DNA of 62,702 bases from Pseudomonas kitaguniensis (GCF_009296165.1 NZ_VUAZ01000134.1:1-62702), one strand, 5' to 3'. Positions 35,636 through 45,009 are shown, numbered from the stretch's first letter. Program-made: numbers and translations. The notes: generated by a model not told the origin, from the sequence alone.

Positions 35636-37620
35636 CGGGTGGCGTCACGTTCCAGATTTTCAGCAATGCTGCGCTGAAGGCGGGCTCAAGCACGCGGTTG
35701 CCATGGCCGCTGAGGTGGTTGGAGTCAAAAAACAGGGGCTTGGCATGTTCGTCATAGGCCGAGCAGGTCGGGCCAGGGCACAGCAGCGGCAACGGGTCCC
35801 AGACGTGCAAGGCCGAGTAATCCACCTGCAAATTTTGCAGCAGTTGCATCTGCGGCGCGCGTAGCCGTTCAAGCTGGTCACGCGCCATGGTCATGCCCGG
35901 CTCGCAGATTGGGTTCATCCGGTTGAACCAGTCCGAGCAGCGGTTGGGCGCTGACTTGAACAATGGTTTGGGGGCGTCAATCAAGAGGTTGAGCTGTGCC
36001 GCTTGCAAGCGGCTTAACAATGCATCAGCGGATATTCGCGCCGCTTCGAGGTTCTCGGCAGTCAACTCACCCAGTGCCTCGTCGATCATCGCCGCTTCAC
36101 CGTTCTGCCACGCGCGCCCGTCGAGTTCCGGCATGCGCAGCGAGGCCAAAAATACCACGTCACCCGGCTTGGCCTGCGCCTCGATTGCCTTGAGTTGGGC
36201 TTCGCGTGAAACGGCGCAATGCGCGGGGTCGGCGCCGATCAGGCTGACGAGCGCGCAGCCGCCTTGTTCGTATTCCACCACCGTGACGCCCAGTTTGAGC
36301 GAGACCAGTTTCAGCAAGGTGCGGTAGGCGGCCGTGTGCGAATCGCCGATGACAAACAGCTGCCGTCCCTCTAGGCGCGGGTCGTCGAGGGTCTCGAAAG
36401 CTTCCTGGGGATAGTGTTGATAGGCATACCAGGTGTAGCTGTCGCGGGTCTGGCTGAGTGACAGGGTTGATGCGTTGTTTGACACCCACTGCGCACCCAG
36501 CCACATCAGGCCCGTAACGCCCAAACCGCTCGCAAAGGTGAGCCATGCCGTGCGTTGCACCGCCGACTTGCCGCTGCGCACAGGCGTTTCTATCCAGTGG
36601 TAGGACGCCGCCGCGAGCGCGAATACCAGCACGGGGTAGAGCACTTGTACGGCCAGCAGCTCCATCCCGGTGGTCCACCGCAGGAGCACTGCAACCGGCC
36701 AGTGCCACAGGTACAGCGAATAGGACAGCCGGCCAATGTAGGTTGCCAGCGGGTGTTGCAGCAGGCGTTGCAGCATGCCCGGGGCGCTGTCGGCCTGCAG
36801 CACTATCCCGGCGATCATCGACAGCGAGCCTGCTACGGTGAGCATTGCCCACGGAAAAGGGAACTGGCTGGGGCTGGCGAGCAAGAAACCGGCGACCGCC
36901 AGGCCGATGCCGCCAGCCAGCATGGCCGGTGCCAGGCGGTTGAGGCGCGGCGTCACAATCGCGCGTACCGATCAGTTGAAACAGGATTGCACCGGCGGCC
37001 AACTCCCAGAAGCGCCCAGGCAGCAGATAAAACGCCGACAGCGGCTCGGCAGTTACCTGATAAGCACCGATGCTCAGCGAGGCAATCGCCATCAGCGGCA
37101 GCACCGCCCAGGCGCATGTCGCTTGCCGATAACGCAGCCACACAAAGAACAGGGCCGGGAAGATTACGTAGAACTGTTCTTCAACGCCCAGTGACCAGGT
37201 GTGCAGATAGGGGTTGAGTTCAGCGCTGGGTGAAAAGTAGGTGTCGGTGTTCCATGCGAGGACAAAATTGCTCAGGCCAAAAAATGCCGCGAGGCCGGTG
37301 CTGTTGATCATCTCGCTGAGCCAGAACTGCGGCATGAACATCGCCGAAAGCACAAAGCTGACACAGAGCACGGTCAGCAACGCGGGCATGATGCGCAGCA
37401 GGCGGCGCCGGTAGAAGTCTGCCAGGTAACGGCCGAAGGTCAGGTCACGACGCTGCCACAGTGATTGGCTGATCACGTACCCGGAAATCACGAAGAACAT
37501 ATCCACGCCGGTAAAACCACCGGGCAGCCAGTCTGCAAAATTCAGATGGAAGATGATCACGCTGAGCACGGCAATGGCGCGCAGCCCATCGATAGCGTGT
37601 CTGTAAGTGGGAGTAGACAC
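35625..37620 (-). pseudogene. Second OafA-type acyltransferase with SGNH domain, frameshifted
   Basis: The product is about 664 residues. The first frame (37620 to about 36960) has the Acyltransferase_3 start (YRHAIDGLRAIAVLSVIIFHL, FFVISGYVIS, HTWSLGVEEQFYVIFPALFF). The second frame holds the remaining helices (YSLYLWHWPVAVLLRW) and an SGNH domain (FVIGDSHTAAYRTLL, FFDSNHLSGHGNRVLEP). The frame changes in the CGCGCG tract near 36957-36964, by one extra base or loss of one CG unit. It is a paralogue of the 24.2-kb gene and probably O-acylates an exopolysaccharide or O-antigen. The GTG start follows GGAAGG. Confidence 0.85.
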
Positions 37621-37742
37621 GCGACCTTCCTTGCTGATGGGCGGGGCAGTGATTCTGCCCCAACCTACGGTGAGCGGCGACTAGCCGTTCGGACAGGTTT
37701 GAGTCGGCGTGTTTCGTTATCTGCGCACCGAGTGTGTGCTGA

Positions 37743-38195
37743 TCAATCAACTAATTGAAGGATGGCGGCCCACTGCTCGGCAGTGACCGGCATCACTGAA
37801 AGCCGGCTGCCTTTTTGCACCAATGGCAGCTCCGCGAGAGCGGCCTGCTGTTTCAGATAGCCCAAGCCCAGCACCGCGGGAAAGGTCTGTAGGTGCGCGA
37901 CGTTAATTGCGCTCCACGGATTTTTTTCGGCGCTGGCCTTGGCGTCGAAATAGTGGCTTTGCGGCTCCAGAGCGGTGGGGTCCGGGTAGGCCGCCTGGGT
38001 GATTTTGCCGATGCCGGCAATGCCAGGCTCGGGGCAACTGGAGTGGTAGAAGAAAAACTCATCGCCCACTGCCATGGCCCGAAGAAAATTGCGTGCCTGA
38101 TAGTTGCGCACCCCGTCCCAGCGGGCTTCGCCAAGTGTGTGCAGGTCTTTTATCGAGAGTTCATCGGGCTCGGATTTCATCAGCCAATAGGCCAT
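37743..38195 (-). CDS. EVE domain-containing protein
   Basis: A 150-residue protein consisting of one EVE domain (PUA/YTH-related fold): YWLMKSEPDELSIKDL, W-GVRNYQARNFLRAM, GDEFFFYHSSC, then VGIGKI-like and PVLGLGYLKQQ elements. EVE domains bind modified bases in RNA or DNA and are common both in housekeeping proteins and defence systems; the neighbours here suggest a housekeeping role. ATG 38195 gives the standard MAYWLMKSEP start. Confidence 0.92.
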   Translation of the reverse strand: MAYWLMKSEPDELSIKDLHTLGEARWDGVRNYQARNFLRAMAVGDEFFFYHSSCPEPGIAGIGKITQAAYPDPTALEPQSHYFDAKASAEKNPWSAINVAHLQTFPAVLGLGYLKQQAALAELPLVQKGSRLSVMPVTAEQWAAILQLVD

Positions 38196-38389
38196 TTTTG
38201 GGCTCCTGAAAAAGGCAGTGGGGAAGTTGCGGGGCAATTGCATGACAAACCGACAGTCGGTTGGCGTCAAGGTTTGCGTGTTGGTTCACGTTACCGCAGA
38301 ATGCCCGCTTTTAAGCTTGACGCAGCTGCAACGGACTACTTTGGAACGTTGTTGTCATCGTGTACGAGGTGCCTGCAGGGGGGCAATCG

Positions 38390-38539
38390 ATGCAACGTAA
38401 GCCGGATTTACTATGGATTTTGGTTATTTTGTTTGGTCTGGGCGTCGTGACCACCGGTTATGCCCAGAGCTTGTGGTCGAACAAGACCGATGCGCCGATT
38501 GAGCTGGCTCAGCAGCAGCCACAACTGTTCAAGCGTTAA
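38390..38539 (+). CDS. Small membrane peptide, 49 residues
   Basis: An ORF shorter than most callers report. It reads MQRKPDLLWILVILFGLGVV then a polar tail ending QLFKR. One hydrophobic helix (about residues 8-24) with a positively charged N terminus suggests a single-pass inner-membrane peptide or uncleaved signal anchor. GGGGG at 38379-38383 may serve as the ribosome site. It converges on fau, with 7 bases between stop codons. Function unknown; conservation across pseudomonads would confirm it. Confidence 0.6.
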   Translation: MQRKPDLLWILVILFGLGVVTTGYAQSLWSNKTDAPIELAQQQPQLFKR

Positions 38540-38546
38540 TACGACT

Positions 38547-39176
38547 TCAAGGCGTCGCTGACTCCAGCGGCGTTTCTGCGACATACCACTGCTTATCGGT
38601 AACGGTGCCTGCCAGTGGCACGTCCCAACTCGCCTGTGCCAGGCGTTCGACTTTCTGACATTCGTGGGCCAGCCCCAGCAGCGTCGGCGCACGCCAGTTT
38701 TTGCGCCGGGCAAGGTAGGCCAGGCTGCGATCATAAAAGCCGCCGCCCATACCCAGGCGACCGCCCACATCATCAAAGCCCACCAGCGGCAACAGCACCA
38801 GGTTCAGTGCCCACACGTGGCGCTGGCGATGGGCATTGATGCGGGGCTCAAGAATGCGAAAGCGGTTGGGCAGTAACGTATCCCCAGGCCGCACACGCTG
38901 GAACACCATCTTGGTTCGCGGCCAGGCACTCAGCACCGGCAGATATGTCGCCTTGCCCCGGCGCTGAGCGGCGCGCAGCAGCAGGCGCGGATCGATTTCG
39001 CCGTCCGTCGGCAGGTATAAAGCAATATGTTTGGCGCGGCGAAACAGCGGGTGCTGTGCCAGCTGGCGATACAAGCCTTGGGCTGCCTGGCGCTGTTCAC
39101 TCGGCGTGAGGGCGCGGCGGGCTTTGCGCAACATGCGTCGAAGTTGCGGACGAGAAAGCGGCGCAGGTTCGGTCAT
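38547..39176 (-). CDS. fau: 5-formyltetrahydrofolate cyclo-ligase
   Basis: A 209-residue enzyme converting 5-formyl-THF to 5,10-methenyl-THF with ATP. Hallmarks are a basic N-terminal helix (RRMLRKARRAL), IALYLPTDGEIDPRLLL, YLPVL and the C-terminal nucleotide site LLPLVGFDDVGGRLGMGGGFYDRSLA. It lies directly after 6S RNA, the same ssrS-fau arrangement as in E. coli, where both are cotranscribed. A start at 39191 would add five residues. Confidence 0.95.
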   Translation of the reverse strand: MTEPAPLSRPQLRRMLRKARRALTPSEQRQAAQGLYRQLAQHPLFRRAKHIALYLPTDGEIDPRLLLRAAQRRGKATYLPVLSAWPRTKMVFQRVRPGDTLLPNRFRILEPRINAHRQRHVWALNLVLLPLVGFDDVGGRLGMGGGFYDRSLAYLARRKNWRAPTLLGLAHECQKVERLAQASWDVPLAGTVTDKQWYVAETPLESATP

Positions 39177-39190
39177 GGCTTTTCGGCTCA

Positions 39191-39221
39191 TAAAACAATG
39201 CCAGTCCTGAGACTGGCATTG
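39191..39221 (-). terminator. Terminator between 6S RNA and fau
   Basis: A perfect 11-bp stem CAATGCCAGTC/GACTGGCATTG with loop CTGA, followed on the minus strand by TTTT. It lies at the end of the 6S transcript, 20 bases before fau, so it would separate most 6S RNA from fau mRNA. Confidence 0.75.
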
Positions 39222-39230
39222 AGTTTGGAT

Positions 39231-39415
39231 ATTCAGGCTCCCCGACAGAGTCGCTGTCGACTAAGCCCTTGAACCCGAAAGTTCAAGGTGGAAGATGCAG
39301 TAGGCTTTAAGGCTTTCCGTCTAGCGGACATGCACACCAGCCCAACGTGCAACTTCCAGGGTAGTGCGAATCGGCTCCGGGACATCGCCGACTGGCAAAC
39401 ACGCCAGGGAGTGGG
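39231..39415 (-). ncRNA. ssrS: 6S RNA
   Basis: A minus-strand RNA of about 180-185 bases between zapA and fau, the conserved genomic site of ssrS. Its ends pair (CTCCC at the 5' side with GGGAG at the 3' side), and near the 3' end lies the hairpin CCTTGAAC/GTTCAAGG, typical of Pseudomonas 6S. A good -10 element TATACT lies at 39418-39423, about six bases before the predicted 5' end. 6S RNA binds the housekeeping RNA polymerase holoenzyme in stationary phase by mimicking an open promoter. Ends are approximate. Confidence 0.85.
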
Positions 39416-39443
39416 GCGAGTATACCTTAAACGTGCGCGGCAA

Positions 39444-39761
39444 TCAGCCCTTGGGTGGCTCTTGATCGGTAGACAGCACCAGATCCACGCGCTCCAGCAG
39501 GTCACGCACTTGCTCCCGTGTCGAGCCGCTGGCCTGTACGTCAGGCCGTTCCTGCTTATGCAGCAAGTCGTGGGTAATGTTGAGTGCAGCCATCACGGCG
39601 ATGCGGTCGGCGCCGATGACTTTGCCACTGCTGCGGATTTCACGCATTTTGCCGTCCAGGTAGCGGGCAGCACTCACCAGGTTGCTGCGCTCTTCCTGGG
39701 GGCAGATGATCGAATATTCTTTGTCGAGGATCTGCACGGTTACGCTATTGCTTGAACTCAT
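39444..39761 (-). CDS. zapA: Cell division protein ZapA
   Basis: A 105-residue FtsZ-bundling protein. It has NSVTVQILDKEYSIICPQEERSNLVSAARYLDGKM (N-terminal ZapA domain) and a C-terminal helix for tetramer formation. Its ATG overlaps the stop of the ZapB-like gene, so the two are translationally coupled. Confidence 0.95.
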   Translation of the reverse strand: MSSSNSVTVQILDKEYSIICPQEERSNLVSAARYLDGKMREIRSSGKVIGADRIAVMAALNITHDLLHKQERPDVQASGSTREQVRDLLERVDLVLSTDQEPPKG

Positions 39762-39967
39762 GAGTCTTGCTCCAGGGCCTTCAGGCGCGAAATCATCGAT
39801 TCGACCTTACGCCGGGCGATTTCGTTTTTTTCAATGAGGTGAGCGCGTTCCTCGCGCCAGGTCTTTTCCTGAGCTAATAGGAGTCCGTTTTGGCCCTTTA
39901 GTTGCTCGACCCGGGTAATTAGCAATTCGAGTCTGGCCATCAGCGCTTGCAGGTCGGTGTCTTCCAT
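39758..39967 (-). CDS. TIGR02449 small coiled-coil protein, ZapB-like
   Basis: A 69-residue protein that is almost entirely a predicted coiled coil (LMARLELLITRVEQLKGQNGLLLAQE...), with heptad Leu/Ile and many Glu/Arg. Size and pattern resemble ZapB, the partner linking ZapA to MatP, and the coupling to zapA supports a shared division role. Sequence identity to E. coli ZapB is not evident to me. Confidence 0.82.
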   Translation of the reverse strand: MEDTDLQALMARLELLITRVEQLKGQNGLLLAQEKTWREERAHLIEKNEIARRKVESMISRLKALEQDS

Positions 39968-40105
39968 TGGGTTCCACTGGATTTGTCTGATGAATGGCGA
40001 CTGCAGGATAAACGATCTGACGCCCTTGATAGTCTTGGTACGTATGCCGGTGCTAGGATACAGCGCTTCATTCTAGACATTGCGCCGTCTGGCGCCTAGC
40101 TCACC

Positions 40106-40663
40106 ATGCCTATTCAGAACTCCCCGTACGATGCTTTTTCCAAACTGCTGAGCACCAGTGGCCATCCTTGCTCGCCTGCCGAACTGCACGGCGTGTTGTT
40201 GGGCCGCAGTTGCACCGGCGTAGGCTTTGACGCCGACAACTGGCTGGCTGACGTCGCCGAACTGCTGGAGACCGAGCCGACCGAGAACGTGCGTAATGCG
40301 TTGATCGGCCTGCAAGAAATGGTCAAGGGCGAGCTGACCGGTGATGACGTCACCGTGGTCTTGCTGTTGCCGACCGACGATGCGCCGCTCACTGAGCGCG
40401 CCGCAGCGCTGGGCCAATGGTGCCAGGGTTTCCTCCACGGCTTTGGCGTGAACGCCGGCGGCCTGGAGCTGAGCACTGACGCCAAGGAAGTGTTGCAAGA
40501 CTTGGCCGCCATCTCCCAAGTGCAGGATGCCCTGGAAGAATCGGAAGACGGCGAAGGCGACTATATGGAAGTGATGGAATACCTGCGCGTCGCGCCGTTG
40601 TTGCTGTTCACCGAGACCAAAAAGGCCGCTGAGCCAACCGCAACCAAGCCGTCGCTGCACTAA
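40106..40663 (+). CDS. YecA/YgfB family protein (UPF0149)
   Basis: A 185-residue acidic helical protein of the UPF0149 family: SPAELHGVLLGRSCTG at the start, WCQGFLHGFGV in the middle and EYLRVAPLLLFTE near the end. A homologue in P. aeruginosa (YgfB) affects ampD-related regulation; the molecular role is not settled. It is first in a plus-strand operon with pepP, ubiH, DUF4442 and ubiI, as in many gamma-proteobacteria. Confidence 0.92.
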   Translation: MPIQNSPYDAFSKLLSTSGHPCSPAELHGVLLGRSCTGVGFDADNWLADVAELLETEPTENVRNALIGLQEMVKGELTGDDVTVVLLLPTDDAPLTERAAALGQWCQGFLHGFGVNAGGLELSTDAKEVLQDLAAISQVQDALEESEDGEGDYMEVMEYLRVAPLLLFTETKKAAEPTATKPSLH

Positions 40664-40683
40664 AAAAGGAAGCCCAACTGCCC

Positions 40684-42006
40684 ATGATTCATATCCCAAG
40701 AGCGGAATACACCCGTCGCCGCAAGGCGCTCATGGCGCAGATGGAACCCAACAGCATCGCGATACTGCCGGCCGCCGCCGTGGCCATTCGCAATCGTGAT
40801 GTCGAGCACGTTTACCGTCAGGACAGCGATTTTCAGTACCTGAGCGGGTTCCCTGAACCTGAAGCGGTGATCGTGCTGATGCCCGGTCGCCTGCACGGTG
40901 AGTACGTGCTGTTTTGCCGCGAACGCAATGCCGAACGCGAATTGTGGGACGGCCTGCGCGCCGGCACCGAAGGCGCTGTGCGTGACTTTGGCGCCGACGA
41001 TGCGTTTCCCATCACTGATATTGACGACATCCTGCCCGGCCTGATCGAAGGTCGTGACCGGGTCTATTCGGCCATGGGCAGCAACGCCGAATTCGACCGG
41101 CACGTGATGGAGTGGATCAACGTTATCCGCTCTAAAGCGCACCTCGGCGCACAGCCGCCGAACGAATTCGTTGCCCTGGACCATCTGCTCCACGACATGC
41201 GCCTGTATAAATCGGCGGCAGAAGTGAAGGTGATGCGCGAGGCTGCGCGAATTTCCTGCGCCGCGCATGTGCGGGCGATGCAGGCCAGTCGTGCCGGTTT
41301 GCACGAGTTCAGCCTCGAAGCCGAGTTGGATTACGAATTCCGCAAGGGCGGCGCCAAGATGCCCGCCTATGGCTCCATCGTCGCGGCTGGGCGCAACAGC
41401 TGCATCCTGCATTACCAGCAGAATGACGCCGTGCTCAAGGACGGCGACCTGGTGCTGATCGACGCCGGTTGCGAGATCGACTGCTACGCCAGCGACATCA
41501 CGCGGACCTGGCCGGTCAACGGTAAGTTTTCGCCGGAACAAAAGGCCATCTATGAAATCGTGCTGGCCTCGCAGGAAGCCGCCTTCGCCGAGATCGCGCC
41601 GAACAAACACTGGAACCAGGCCCACGAGGCGACCGTGCAAGTGATCACCGCCGGGCTGGTAAAGCTGGGGCTGTTGCAGGGTGACGTTGACGCGTTGATC
41701 GCCAGCGAAGCCTACCGTGCGTTCTACATGCACCGCGCCGGCCACTGGCTGGGAATGGATGTGCACGATGTGGGCGATTACCGGGTGGGCGGCGAATGGC
41801 GTGTGCTGGAAGTCGGCATGGCATTGACCGTGGAGCCAGGCATCTATATTTCGCCGGACAACCAGAGCGTGGCGAAGAAATGGCGTGGTATTGGCGTACG
41901 TATCGAGGACGACGTGGTGGTGACCAAGCAAGGCTGTGAAGTTCTGACCGGCGGCGTGCCCAAAACCGTCGACGACATTGAAGCGCTGATGGCGGCTGCG
42001 CGATGA
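40684..42006 (+). CDS. pepP: Xaa-Pro aminopeptidase (aminopeptidase P)
   Basis: A 440-residue M24B metallopeptidase cleaving N-terminal residues before proline. It has an N-terminal creatinase-like domain (VEHVYRQDSDFQYLSGFPEP) and the C-terminal pita-bread domain with metal ligands in LIDAGCEIDCYASDITRTWP (two Asp), HRAGHWLGMDVHDVG (His), LTVEPGIY (Glu) and GVRIEDDV (Glu). Its TGA overlaps the ubiH ATG by four bases. Confidence 0.97.
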   Translation: MIHIPRAEYTRRRKALMAQMEPNSIAILPAAAVAIRNRDVEHVYRQDSDFQYLSGFPEPEAVIVLMPGRLHGEYVLFCRERNAERELWDGLRAGTEGAVRDFGADDAFPITDIDDILPGLIEGRDRVYSAMGSNAEFDRHVMEWINVIRSKAHLGAQPPNEFVALDHLLHDMRLYKSAAEVKVMREAARISCAAHVRAMQASRAGLHEFSLEAELDYEFRKGGAKMPAYGSIVAAGRNSCILHYQQNDAVLKDGDLVLIDAGCEIDCYASDITRTWPVNGKFSPEQKAIYEIVLASQEAAFAEIAPNKHWNQAHEATVQVITAGLVKLGLLQGDVDALIASEAYRAFYMHRAGHWLGMDVHDVGDYRVGGEWRVLEVGMALTVEPGIYISPDNQSVAKKWRGIGVRIEDDVVVTKQGCEVLTGGVPKTVDDIEALMAAAR

Positions 42007-43190
42007 GCCGGGTCAACCTGGCGATCATCGGCGGCGGCCTGGTCGGCGCCAGTCTGGCGTTGGCGTTGCAGGCGGGCGCGAAGGCGCGTGGTTGGAGCAT
42101 CGTGCTCATCGAACCGTTCGCCCCCGGTGACACTTACCAGCCGAGCTACGATGCGCGTTCTTCGGCGTTGTCCTTCGGCGCGCGGCAGATTTACCAGCGG
42201 TTGGGTGTGTGGCCGGAGATTTCCCGTCGCGCCGAACCGATCAAGCAGATTCACGTGTCGGACCGTGGGCGCTTCTCTACCGCGCGCTTGTCCGCCATCG
42301 AAGAGGGCGTACCCGCGCTCGGTTATGTGGTGGAAAACGCCTGGCTGGGCCAATGCCTGTGGCAAGGGTTGGACAAAGAGGTGGTCAGTTGGCGCTGCCC
42401 GGCGGAAGTCACGCGCATGGAGCCGCTGCCGGATGGCTATCGCCTGACCCTTAACGATGAAACCGTGCTGGAATGCGACCTTGCGGTGCTGGCCGACGGC
42501 GGCCGCTCGGGTTTGCGCGAGCAATTGGGCATCGGCGTGAAAACCCGCCCATACAACCAGAGCGCGCTGATCGCCAATATCACCCCAAGCGAAGCGCATA
42601 ACGGCGAGGCGTTCGAGCGTTTCACCGATGACGGGCCGATGGCTTTGCTGCCGCTGCCGGACAACCGCTGCGCGCTGGTCTGGACCCGCATCGGCATGGA
42701 CGCGCAGCGCCTGGCCAACCTTGATGAATGCAGTTTTTTGAGCGAATTGCAGGGTGTGTTCGGCTACCGCCTGGGCACCTTGAAACAGGTGGGGGCTCGC
42801 CATTTGTACCCGCTGACGTTGGTTGAGGCCGAAGAGCAAGTACGCTCGCATTTGGCGGTCCTCGGCAATGCCGCGCACAGCCTGCACCCGATTGCCGGGC
42901 AGGGTTTCAACTTGTCCCTGCGCGACGCGAATGCATTGGCCGAGGCCTTGCTGGCCGGGCCGGCGGTGCCAGGTGATTTGGCGACCTTGCAGCGCTATCG
43001 CGAGCGCCAGCGCCAGGACCAGAACCTCACCGTGGGTTTCTCTGATCACGTCACGCGTTTGTTTGGCAGCGCTCAACCGTTGGTCGCGCTGGGCCGAAAC
43101 ATGGGCTTGCTGGGCCTGGATGTGTTGCCGCCGGCCAAACGCTGGTTTGCCCGTCAGGCCATGGGCCTGGGCACGCGCCCGGATGCGTAA
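42003..43190 (+). CDS. ubiH: 2-octaprenyl-6-methoxyphenyl hydroxylase
   Basis: A 395-residue FAD monooxygenase of aromatic ring hydroxylation in ubiquinone synthesis. It has the dinucleotide motif AIIGGGLVGASLALALQ, the ADGGRSGLREQLGI motif (DG motif) and the GD-type motif near LGNAAHSLHPIAGQGFNLSLRDA. The opening and LGNAAH block place it with UbiH rather than UbiI/UbiF. Starts inside pepP (ATGA). Confidence 0.93.
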   Translation: MSRVNLAIIGGGLVGASLALALQAGAKARGWSIVLIEPFAPGDTYQPSYDARSSALSFGARQIYQRLGVWPEISRRAEPIKQIHVSDRGRFSTARLSAIEEGVPALGYVVENAWLGQCLWQGLDKEVVSWRCPAEVTRMEPLPDGYRLTLNDETVLECDLAVLADGGRSGLREQLGIGVKTRPYNQSALIANITPSEAHNGEAFERFTDDGPMALLPLPDNRCALVWTRIGMDAQRLANLDECSFLSELQGVFGYRLGTLKQVGARHLYPLTLVEAEEQVRSHLAVLGNAAHSLHPIAGQGFNLSLRDANALAEALLAGPAVPGDLATLQRYRERQRQDQNLTVGFSDHVTRLFGSAQPLVALGRNMGLLGLDVLPPAKRWFARQAMGLGTRPDA

Positions 43191-43668
43191 CTGGCTGATC
43201 AAGCGGTTCGGCAAGGCGCGGTTGTTGCGTTGGATCATGACCCTGTACCCGCCGTACTTGGGCGCCGGGGTCAGCGTGCAGCACATGAGCGCGGATTTTC
43301 GTCACGTCAAAGTGCGCATGGGCTTGGGCTGGTACAACCGCAATTACGTTGGCACACAGTTTGGCGGCAGCCTGTATTCAATGGTCGACCCGTTCTACAT
43401 GCTGATGCTGATGGAGAACCTTGGCCGCGATTACATCGTGTGGGACAAGGCCGCGAGCATCGACTTTATCTCGCCGGGCAAAGGCCCGGTGTACGCCGAA
43501 TTTTCAATCGACGAAGCCTTGCTGGATGAGGTTCGTCGACACACCGAAGGCGGCGATAAGTACTTGCCCCACCTTGAGGTGCAGATTCATGACGGCTCCG
43601 GCACCCTGGTGGCGCGGGTCGACAAAACCCTTTACGTGCGGCGCAAGCCGCCAGCGAGACAGGCTTAA
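43183..43668 (+). CDS. DUF4442 domain protein (hotdog-fold thioesterase-like)
   Basis: A 161-residue protein of the DUF4442/PaaI-like hotdog group: IRHVKVRMGLGWYNRNYVGTQFGGSLYSMVDPFYMLML resembles the hotdog helix region, with later strands PVYAEFSIDE and VARVDKTLYV. The ATG at 43183 overlaps the ubiH stop, and ubiI starts 4 bases after its own stop, so it is embedded in the ubiquinone operon. Whether it acts on an acyl/aryl-CoA or thioester in that pathway is unknown. Confidence 0.82.
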   Translation: MRNWLIKRFGKARLLRWIMTLYPPYLGAGVSVQHMSADFRHVKVRMGLGWYNRNYVGTQFGGSLYSMVDPFYMLMLMENLGRDYIVWDKAASIDFISPGKGPVYAEFSIDEALLDEVRRHTEGGDKYLPHLEVQIHDGSGTLVARVDKTLYVRRKPPARQA

Positions 43669-43671
43669 AGC

Positions 43672-44895
43672 ATGGACATGCGCGCAGATGTGCTGATTGT
43701 CGGGGCCGGAATGGTCGGAAGCGCCTTGGCGCTGGCGTTGCAGGGCAGTGGCTTGCAGGTGCTGCTGGTCGACGGCAGCCCATTGAGCGTCAAGCCGTTC
43801 GACGCTGAAGCGGCCTTCGAGCCCCGCGTCAGTGCCCTGTCTACCGCCAGCCAGCGCATTCTGGAGCGTCTTGGCGTGTGGGATGGCGTGGTGTCGCGCC
43901 GCGCCAGCCCCTACGGCGAGATGCAAGTGTGGGATGGCAGCGGCACCGGGCACATTCATTTTTCGGCGGCCAGCGTGCACGCTGAAGTGCTCGGGCATAT
44001 CGTTGAAAACCGCGTGGTGCAGGATGCCTTGCTCGACCGCTTGCATGAGTGCGACCTGGGCTTGCTGGCCAATGCACGCCTGGAACAGATGCGCCGCTCC
44101 GGCGATGAGTGGCTGCTGACCCTCGCCGACGGCCGCAGATTGCGCGCGCCGCTGGTGGTTGCCGCCGACGGCGCCAACTCCGCCGTGCGCCGCCTGACTG
44201 GCACGGTGACGCGCGAATGGAATTACCTGCATAACGCCATTGTTACCAGCGTACGCAGCAGCCAACCACACCAGCGCACCGCCTGGCAGCGCTTTACCGA
44301 CAACGGCCCGCTGGCGTTTTTGCCACTGGTGCGCGATGGGCAAGAAGATTGGTGTTCGATTGTCTGGTCGACCACGCCCGCCGAATCCGAACGCCTGATG
44401 GCGCTGGACGATGAACGCTTCTGCCATGAACTGGAGCGCGCCTTTGAAGGGCGACTCGGCACAGTTATCAGCGCCGACCCACGCCTTTGCGTGCCGTTGC
44501 GTCAACGTCACGCCAAGCGCTACGTGGCCGAAGGCCTGGCGTTGATTGGCGATGCGGCGCACGTGATCCATCCCTTGGCTGGGCAGGGCGTGAACCTTGG
44601 TTTTCTCGATGCGGCGACCCTGGCCGAAGTGCTGTTGGCGGCGAACGAACGCGGCGAGCGTTTGGCGGATGTAAAGGTGCTGAGCCGTTACGAGCGGCGG
44701 CGCATGCCGCATAACCTGGCGCTGATGGCGGCGATGGAAGGGTTTGAGCGGTTGTTCCAGGCTGATCAGTTGCCGTTGCGCTGGCTGCGCAATGCCGGGT
44801 TGAAGCTGGTCGACCAGATGCCCGAAGCCAAGGCCGTGTTCGTACGCCAAGCGCTGGGCTTGACGGGTGATCTACCGAAACTGGCCAAACCCTGA
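43672..44895 (+). CDS. ubiI: UbiH/UbiI family FAD hydroxylase of ubiquinone synthesis
   Basis: A 407-residue flavin monooxygenase: VLIVGAGMVGSALALALQGSG (FAD site), VVAADGANSAVRRLTG (DG motif), ALIGDAAHVIHPLAGQGVNLG (GD motif). The second copy of this family in one operon with ubiH is the usual ubiH-ubiI (visC) arrangement; some pipelines name it UbiF. Sequence alone does not settle which ring carbon it hydroxylates. Confidence 0.85.
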   Translation: MDMRADVLIVGAGMVGSALALALQGSGLQVLLVDGSPLSVKPFDAEAAFEPRVSALSTASQRILERLGVWDGVVSRRASPYGEMQVWDGSGTGHIHFSAASVHAEVLGHIVENRVVQDALLDRLHECDLGLLANARLEQMRRSGDEWLLTLADGRRLRAPLVVAADGANSAVRRLTGTVTREWNYLHNAIVTSVRSSQPHQRTAWQRFTDNGPLAFLPLVRDGQEDWCSIVWSTTPAESERLMALDDERFCHELERAFEGRLGTVISADPRLCVPLRQRHAKRYVAEGLALIGDAAHVIHPLAGQGVNLGFLDAATLAEVLLAANERGERLADVKVLSRYERRRMPHNLALMAAMEGFERLFQADQLPLRWLRNAGLKLVDQMPEAKAVFVRQALGLTGDLPKLAKP

Positions 44896-44913
44896 ACCTG
44901 AAATACAAACCCC

Positions 44914-44937
44914 TGTGGGAGCGGGCGTGCTCGCGAA
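44914..44937 (+). repeat. Single REP unit, GCGGGC subfamily
   Basis: One degenerate copy, GTGGGAGCGGGCGTGCTCGC, after the ubiI gene, without an inverted partner. Confidence 0.7.
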
Positions 44938-45009
44938 GAGGCCACTCGCTCCACTGCACATGCCGGCCATGCAACATCTGGTAACGCCTCCATCAAGCGT
45001 TACCAAATG

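Noticed and set aside
37743..38195. EVE gene as part of a defence system
   Set aside because: The neighbours are housekeeping genes (fau, 6S, acyltransferase); no nuclease, helicase or methyltransferase nearby.
41844..43286. Minus-strand frame opposite ubiH
   Set aside because: Shadow; codon-position bias fits ubiH on the plus strand.
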